Shown here piece after piece: positions 7,220-9,858 of a stretch of DNA of 9,858 nt; the first letter of the stretch is position 1, and every line of letters begins with the position of its first letter. The notes beneath the pieces are model-generated. The model was not told the DNA's origin and did not search any database. It saw only the letters and a program-made list of their open reading frames with translations. The position numbers were made by a program, and so were the translations under genes. The DNA is taken from contig CAUHLX010000075.1 in the NCBI GenBank assembly GCA_959606705.1, positions 1-9,858 on the forward strand, given 5' to 3'. This DNA comes from an uncultured Bacillota bacterium (GTDB lineage Bacteria > Bacillota > Clostridia > Peptostreptococcales > Anaerovoracaceae).

Positions 7220-7259
7220 TCCCCGCTGTGTTTACCGTGACTTCCACACGCTTTGCGGT

Positions 7260-7280
7260 CCCGCCTGGTCACCGGACGGG
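7260..7280 (-). promoter_or_regulatory. GC-rich hairpin in the scaffold gene leader
   Basis: On the minus strand CCCGTCCGG and CCAGGCGGG flank a TGA loop and can form nine positions with one mismatch and one G-U pair. No T-run follows on the minus strand. It lies between the terminator at 7300-7330 and the scaffold ribosome site. It could influence readthrough, RNA stability or scaffold translation, or be incidental. On the plus strand a T-run lies about 8 nt after the stem, which is too far for a good terminator. Confidence 0.35.
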
Positions 7281-7299
7281 TGCGGCTGTTTTTGAGGTA

Positions 7300-7330
7300 T
7301 AAGAAAAGACGGCCTTTTCAGGTCGCCTTT
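7300..7330 (-). terminator. Rho-independent terminator after the PH-SHOCT gene
   Basis: Reading the minus strand, AAAGGCGACC (7330-7321) and GGCCGTCTTT (7314-7305) pair around a TGAAAA loop with nine of ten positions paired (one G-U, one A-C mismatch), and the stem runs into TTTTCTTAT. The hairpin begins 20 nt after the stop of the PH-SHOCT gene. No T-run follows on the plus strand, so it acts on minus-strand transcripts. The mismatch suggests moderate strength. Confidence 0.72.
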
Positions 7331-7350
7331 CTATCTGGATATTATTCTGT

Positions 7351-7905
7351 TTACAGATTCAACAACTGTTTCTTTTTAGCGTCGAATTCCTCCTGGGTTA
7401 TTGCCCCAACGTCAAGGAGATTCTTCAGTTTTAAAATTTCATCTGCTGCCGAACATGTCTGAGGCTGCCGACTTGACATCGCTGCTTGAATCTTATAATT
7501 TTTCAATAAATCAGAAACAAGTGTCTGCAATTGCCGCATCAATTCCTTTTTATAACTTATTAGGACTTGTACGGTCTCAGTTAAAGTCTGGATTTCTAGC
7601 TGCCCGCCAGTTAAACCGTTCCCGCTGCAATTAATTGCACGGACTTCTGATAAGCTGTACTCTTTAATCGCTTCTGAAAATCCCGCTTTAAAGGTAAATA
7701 AGACTCTCTTATCCGTCAGCACAATAATACCCGGCAATGTTTCCTTTTTTCTTGTATTCGCTTGATAAAACGTTGCATTCGTAGGCGAAATATAGTGCAC
7801 TATTTCATCTTCGCCCAACATGCTCTCTGTTCTCTCAATATTTTTCTGGTTGCCAAAAGTTTTTATTTGGAAGGTAGCAATCGCATTTGATATGTCAGCT
7901 CTCAA
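7351..7905 (-). CDS. Bacterial PH-like (YokE-type) and SHOCT domain protein; moron candidate
   Basis: This 184-residue protein has a bacterial PH-like domain at about residues 30-135 (EDEIVHYISPTNATFYQAN, then GIIVLTDKRVLFTF, a pattern typical of YokE-like PH domains) and a SHOCT module at 153-183 (ADEILKLKNLLDVGAITQEE with the closing FDAKKKQLL). SHOCT modules are short oligomerisation helices found on many bacterial and phage proteins. It has no signal peptide or membrane segment. The start is TTG 7905, with AGGACGGGG upstream; spacing is long, so a nearby start cannot be excluded. It has its own promoter and terminator, is AT-rich compared with the capsid genes, and is not part of the usual head set between MuF protein and scaffold. 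This suggests a moron expressed from the prophage. Function unknown; membrane-associated or superinfection roles are only guesses. Confidence 0.82.
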   Translation of the reverse strand: MRADISNAIATFQIKTFGNQKNIERTESMLGEDEIVHYISPTNATFYQANTRKKETLPGIIVLTDKRVLFTFKAGFSEAIKEYSLSEVRAINCSGNGLTGGQLEIQTLTETVQVLISYKKELMRQLQTLVSDLLKNYKIQAAMSSRQPQTCSAADEILKLKNLLDVGAITQEEFDAKKKQLLNL

Positions 7906-7949
7906 AATGATCCCCGTCCTTTCTATATCCGCCCAATTTTCTTATCCTC

Positions 7950-7977
7950 ATTATATTTGATTTGGCAGAAATTACAA
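7950..7977 (-). promoter_or_regulatory. Sigma-A-type promoter for the PH-SHOCT gene
   Basis: On the minus strand TTGTAA (7977-7972) and a perfect TATAAT (7955-7950) are separated by 16 bases within an AT-rich stretch. Transcription would begin near 7943 and give a leader of roughly 40 nt before TTG 7905. The -35 matches the consensus at 4 of 6 positions. It is the only convincing promoter found in the window, and sits in the only clear gap upstream of a gene other than that before the scaffold. Confidence 0.7.
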
Positions 7978-7983
7978 GAGAAA

Positions 7984-8193
7984 TCAACGAAAACCGTATT
8001 TTTTCTGCAATTCTTTCAGACGGGCCACCTCTTCCCTATGGAGAAGCGTTTCTGGAAGATAATCCTGGCCTTTAAAGCCCTCTTCTTTTTGCTGCTGCCT
8101 GATTTGTTTTAAACGCTCATCCATCTCCGCCGCCATTTTTTTACACTCTTCAATATATTCCGGATATTTCGGGTCATCCTTGTTTATCGCCAT
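7984..8193 (-). CDS. Uncharacterised small charged protein encoded downstream of the MuF gene
   Basis: A 69-residue protein, starting MAINKDDPKYPEYIEECKKM, with a mid-part MDERLKQIRQQQKEEGFKG and ending ARLKELQKKYGFR. It is rich in Lys and Glu, and predicted to be two helices separated by a short Gly-containing turn; there is no signal peptide or membrane segment. The start at 8193 is chosen because AAGGAG lies 8 nt upstream; a longer reading from ATG 8211 would add six residues. The gene begins 20 nt inside the end of the MuF gene, so both are probably translationally coupled. I do not recognise a characterised family. Its place directly after a MuF protein with an extra domain makes a cognate immunity or chaperone role possible, but nothing in the sequence proves it. 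Confidence 0.75.
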   Translation of the reverse strand: MAINKDDPKYPEYIEECKKMAAEMDERLKQIRQQQKEEGFKGQDYLPETLLHREEVARLKELQKKYGFR

Positions 8194-9754
8194 TTCGAGG
8201 ACTCCTTCCATATTTGAAATGATACTTCTCGCTCAATCTTACCATGGTTTCGTGATATTCATCAACATCAATGTTAATTTTTCCGTCCCATGCCAGCTCC
8301 CGAACATCTGATAATCTGATTTGGTCAAATGCTTCAGCAACTTCATCTTGTGAGACAAATGCTGTTTCCGGCGTCCTCTCCATGAAATAACTGAATTTGC
8401 TATCCGCTGCCCTGCTGTATTGTAGCTGATTCTCAACAAAGAATCCGGCATCATTAGCGCTGAAAGAATAGTATGTAACACTGTCAGGATGATTATGGAT
8501 GTCAGATGCTCCATGCAATTTCTCACCCAAAGCGCCGGTGTTAACCGACCCTGTATCTCCCATAGTCCGATACACATCACCCGACTTGGTTATCACCACA
8601 GACTCCTCGTGATCTAACCCTACAAGCTCTTTTTCATAGCCATCCAGTTCCTCCATAATGCTCTGCTTATCAGCCTTGTCCAGATGTTTTATCTTCTTTG
8701 GCGTCCCCGGATCGCTTGTTTTTTCACTGGCAGACTGTCCCCTGATTCCCTGCCTCTCAGCCCACTCCTTATAAGTCATGTTTTCGGGCATAGGCTCCCC
8801 AGAATTATACCAATCCATCTCTTCTTCGGGGTCATATTCAATCGTCGTGCAGCGGTCATTTGGGTGCATTGGAGGAAAGTTCACTCCCGCCTGCGCCTCC
8901 TCGACTGGGAAGTGATTGCCGTCAAGTGCGCCGCAAATCTCACATGTCCGGCTGTCCAATGTCGCCATGAACTCATATTCTTTGATCCCTGCCGCCCGGT
9001 ACGCTGATTTTTCCGCCTCATTATGGAGGTGATTATTCTCTGTCCGGATCAGCCGTTCGGCGGTCTTATACGACTGCCCTAACTTGTCTGATATCTCCTT
9101 AGACATGGCCGGGACACTCTTACCCTGGATGAGTCCCTGGGTTATAGTCTCCCGTAGATTAAAGATGAGAGCCTGCTTATTCTGCCACAGTCGGTCGGAG
9201 AACATGGCTCCTGACCACGGATATGACACGGCGTTTTCCACCATCTCGGGGTTGATTTTGGCAAATTCCCTGATAAACCCGGCCCGTGACTGAATGTCGA
9301 ATGCCTTACGATAATAGCTCTCTTGGAAGGACTCTCCGAACTGTTCCCGCATTTGCGAGACGCCCTGTTGGTACAGATCGTTTAAAATTAAATCAATTTG
9401 CCCCTCCAGTGCATTGAGCCGGGTGATCCTACTGTTGGTTGACAGTGCGTCGAGTTGGGCGGTCAACTGTGCCTTAATGGTCGGGTCCTGCTCCAGGGCT
9501 ATCCGCTTTACATAGTCCCCCAGCTCTGCCTTCCACTCCTGCATCTCAGCTCGTCCCAGCTTTTTAACCGCCTGCTCATACGTAAGCCCATGCTTCGTCG
9601 CATACTTGCCATAGAAATCATTGACTGCGCGCCGGATCTCTTTGGCCGCCGTCTGATACTCCTGGAACATCTTCGAGGTCAACCCGGCCCCGCGCAGATA
9701 CGATTCTGTCTCCCTCTGAAACGCCCGGGCCTTCCAGTATTCTTTACTCCTCAT
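8174..9754 (-). CDS. MuF/SPP1 gp7-type minor head protein with C-terminal JAB-like domain
   Basis: From ATG 9754 the product has 526 residues (MRSKEYWKARAFQRETE). GGCGGTG lies 6 nt upstream; a GTG at 9763 would add three residues. Residues 1 to about 310 are a minor capsid protein: helical N-terminus, the RLIRTENNHLHNEA helix at about 234-247, then the family's metal-site-like pattern SRTCEICGALDG (Cys271, Cys274) and MHPNDRC (His297, Cys302). These proteins sit inside the head near the portal and can travel with the DNA. After a Ser/Pro/Lys linker (about 337-360) comes an extra domain of about 165 residues. It contains DIHNHPDS (His420, His422) and SFSAND (Ser432, Asp435), resembling the HxH...SxxD part of JAB/JAMM metal-dependent peptidases, with Glu383/384 as possible catalytic Glu. 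The spacing (nine residues between second His and Ser) differs from the canonical seven. The 3' part is much richer in AT than the 5' part. Effector function is inference. Confidence 0.87.
   Translation of the reverse strand: MRSKEYWKARAFQRETESYLRGAGLTSKMFQEYQTAAKEIRRAVNDFYGKYATKHGLTYEQAVKKLGRAEMQEWKAELGDYVKRIALEQDPTIKAQLTAQLDALSTNSRITRLNALEGQIDLILNDLYQQGVSQMREQFGESFQESYYRKAFDIQSRAGFIREFAKINPEMVENAVSYPWSGAMFSDRLWQNKQALIFNLRETITQGLIQGKSVPAMSKEISDKLGQSYKTAERLIRTENNHLHNEAEKSAYRAAGIKEYEFMATLDSRTCEICGALDGNHFPVEEAQAGVNFPPMHPNDRCTTIEYDPEEEMDWYNSGEPMPENMTYKEWAERQGIRGQSASEKTSDPGTPKKIKHLDKADKQSIMEELDGYEKELVGLDHEESVVITKSGDVYRTMGDTGSVNTGALGEKLHGASDIHNHPDSVTYYSFSANDAGFFVENQLQYSRAADSKFSYFMERTPETAFVSQDEVAEAFDQIRLSDVRELAWDGKINIDVDEYHETMVRLSEKYHFKYGRSPRNGDKQG
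8202..8207 (-). promoter_or_regulatory. Ribosome binding site inside the MuF gene
   Basis: AAGGAG lies 8 nt before ATG 8193, inside the last codons of the minor head gene. It decides the start of the small downstream gene and would couple its translation to the upstream gene. Confidence 0.65.
8450..8497 (-). other. JAB/JAMM-like motif HNHP...SxxD encoded in the MuF C-terminal domain
   Basis: These codons specify HNHPDSVTYYSFSAND, numbered 420-435 from ATG 9754. Two His and an Asp in this arrangement would bind zinc in a JAB-type peptidase fold. The motif is visible directly; catalytic activity is not shown. Confidence 0.6.
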
Positions 9755-9858
9755 CTTCTGCACCGCCGTTCTCGGTGTCCGCTGTATTTATCTGGGCGTC
9801 AAACAGTCCAGCCCCGAACTCCTCCATGGCCTCCTGCTTCTCCTGCTTGAGCTGCTCC
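9744..9858 (-). CDS. Portal protein, C-terminal end (cut by window edge)
   Basis: An open frame enters from the right edge and stops at TAA 9746-9744, giving 37 residues: EQLKQEKQEAMEEFGAGLFD, then AQINTADTENGGAEDEE. A Gln/Glu-rich helix followed by a disordered acidic tail is typical of portal C-termini. The position directly upstream of, and overlapping, the MuF-type minor head gene is that of the SPP1-type portal (YqbA in the skin element). The 3' end overlaps the next gene by 11 nt (from ATG 9754), suggesting coupled translation. The fragment itself is too short to prove the family, so the call depends on gene order. Confidence 0.7.
   Translation of the reverse strand, partial: EQLKQEKQEAMEEFGAGLFDAQINTADTENGGAEDEE

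Noticed and set aside
7209..7247. N-terminal extension of the scaffold protein from GTG 7247
   Set aside because: There is no ribosome site before the GTG, and the extension would translate the GAGGAG site that fits ATG 7208.
8239..8580. A 113-codon minus-strand open frame within the MuF gene
   Set aside because: It is in another frame of the same strand as the MuF C-terminal domain, has no ribosome site, and the MuF frame carries recognisable motifs.
8940..8951. The CxxC of the MuF protein (Cys271, Cys274) as a zinc-finger DNA-binding domain
   Set aside because: The pattern with the downstream HPxxRC is the ordinary signature of MuF/SPP1 gp7-like minor head proteins and needs no separate function.
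9455..9850. A 131-codon plus-strand open frame at the right end
   Set aside because: It is antisense to the MuF N-terminal region and the portal end, with Leu/Arg/Pro-rich shadow composition and no supporting signal.
1..9858. tRNA genes, CRISPR arrays, insertion sequences, attachment sites, integrase or lysis genes
   Set aside because: I looked on both strands and saw no regular repeat-spacer pattern, no transposase or integrase motifs, and no cloverleaf-like segment; coding genes cover almost the whole window.

Overview
The window is a block of head and tail morphogenesis genes from a contractile-tailed (myovirus-type) prophage or phage. Every convincing gene lies on the minus strand, so the biological order runs from the right edge to the left edge. 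Gene content and order match the Bacillus subtilis PBSX / skin-element family (yqbA-yqbO, xkdE-xkdO) and its relatives in Clostridia. Strong AAAGGAGG-type ribosome sites, frequent GTG/TTG starts and these families point to a Firmicutes host, probably a Clostridia gut anaerobe with mid-range GC. The exact genus cannot be read from the sequence.

Layout in transcription order: portal C-terminus (9858-9744, cut by the window edge); MuF/SPP1 gp7-type minor head protein with an added C-terminal JAB-like domain (9754-8174); a 69-residue charged protein overlapping its end (8193-7984); an island with its own promoter (7977-7950), a bacterial PH-like plus SHOCT protein (7905-7351) and a rho-independent terminator (7330-7300); scaffold protein (7208-6615); major capsid protein (6580-5687); a small HeH/LEM-like protein (5650-5399); head-tail connector (5391-4924); head-closure protein (4922-4542); HK97 gp10-like neck protein (4545-4015); tail terminator (4004-3567); a 55-residue YqzN/YkzM-like protein (3567-3400); tail sheath (3395-2061); tail tube (2046-1588); XkdN-type tail assembly chaperone (1574-1170) with a probable -1 programmed frameshift into a 65-codon extension (to 976); and the N-terminal 323 residues of the tape measure protein (971 to the left edge).

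The genes work as one late operon. Portal, MuF protein, scaffold and capsid protein build the procapsid; connector, closure, gp10-like and terminator proteins form the neck; sheath and tube form the contractile tail, whose length is set by the tape measure protein with the G/GT-type chaperones.

The part that departs from the standard plan is about 8500-7300. A low-GC stretch holds the JAB-like domain grafted onto the MuF protein, the small overlapping gene, and a promoter-gene-terminator moron inserted between the minor head gene and the scaffold. This is the best candidate for accessory cargo: a possible head-delivered effector with a partner gene, next to an independently expressed lysogeny gene. 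No tRNA, rRNA, CRISPR array, insertion sequence, integrase or attachment site is visible.
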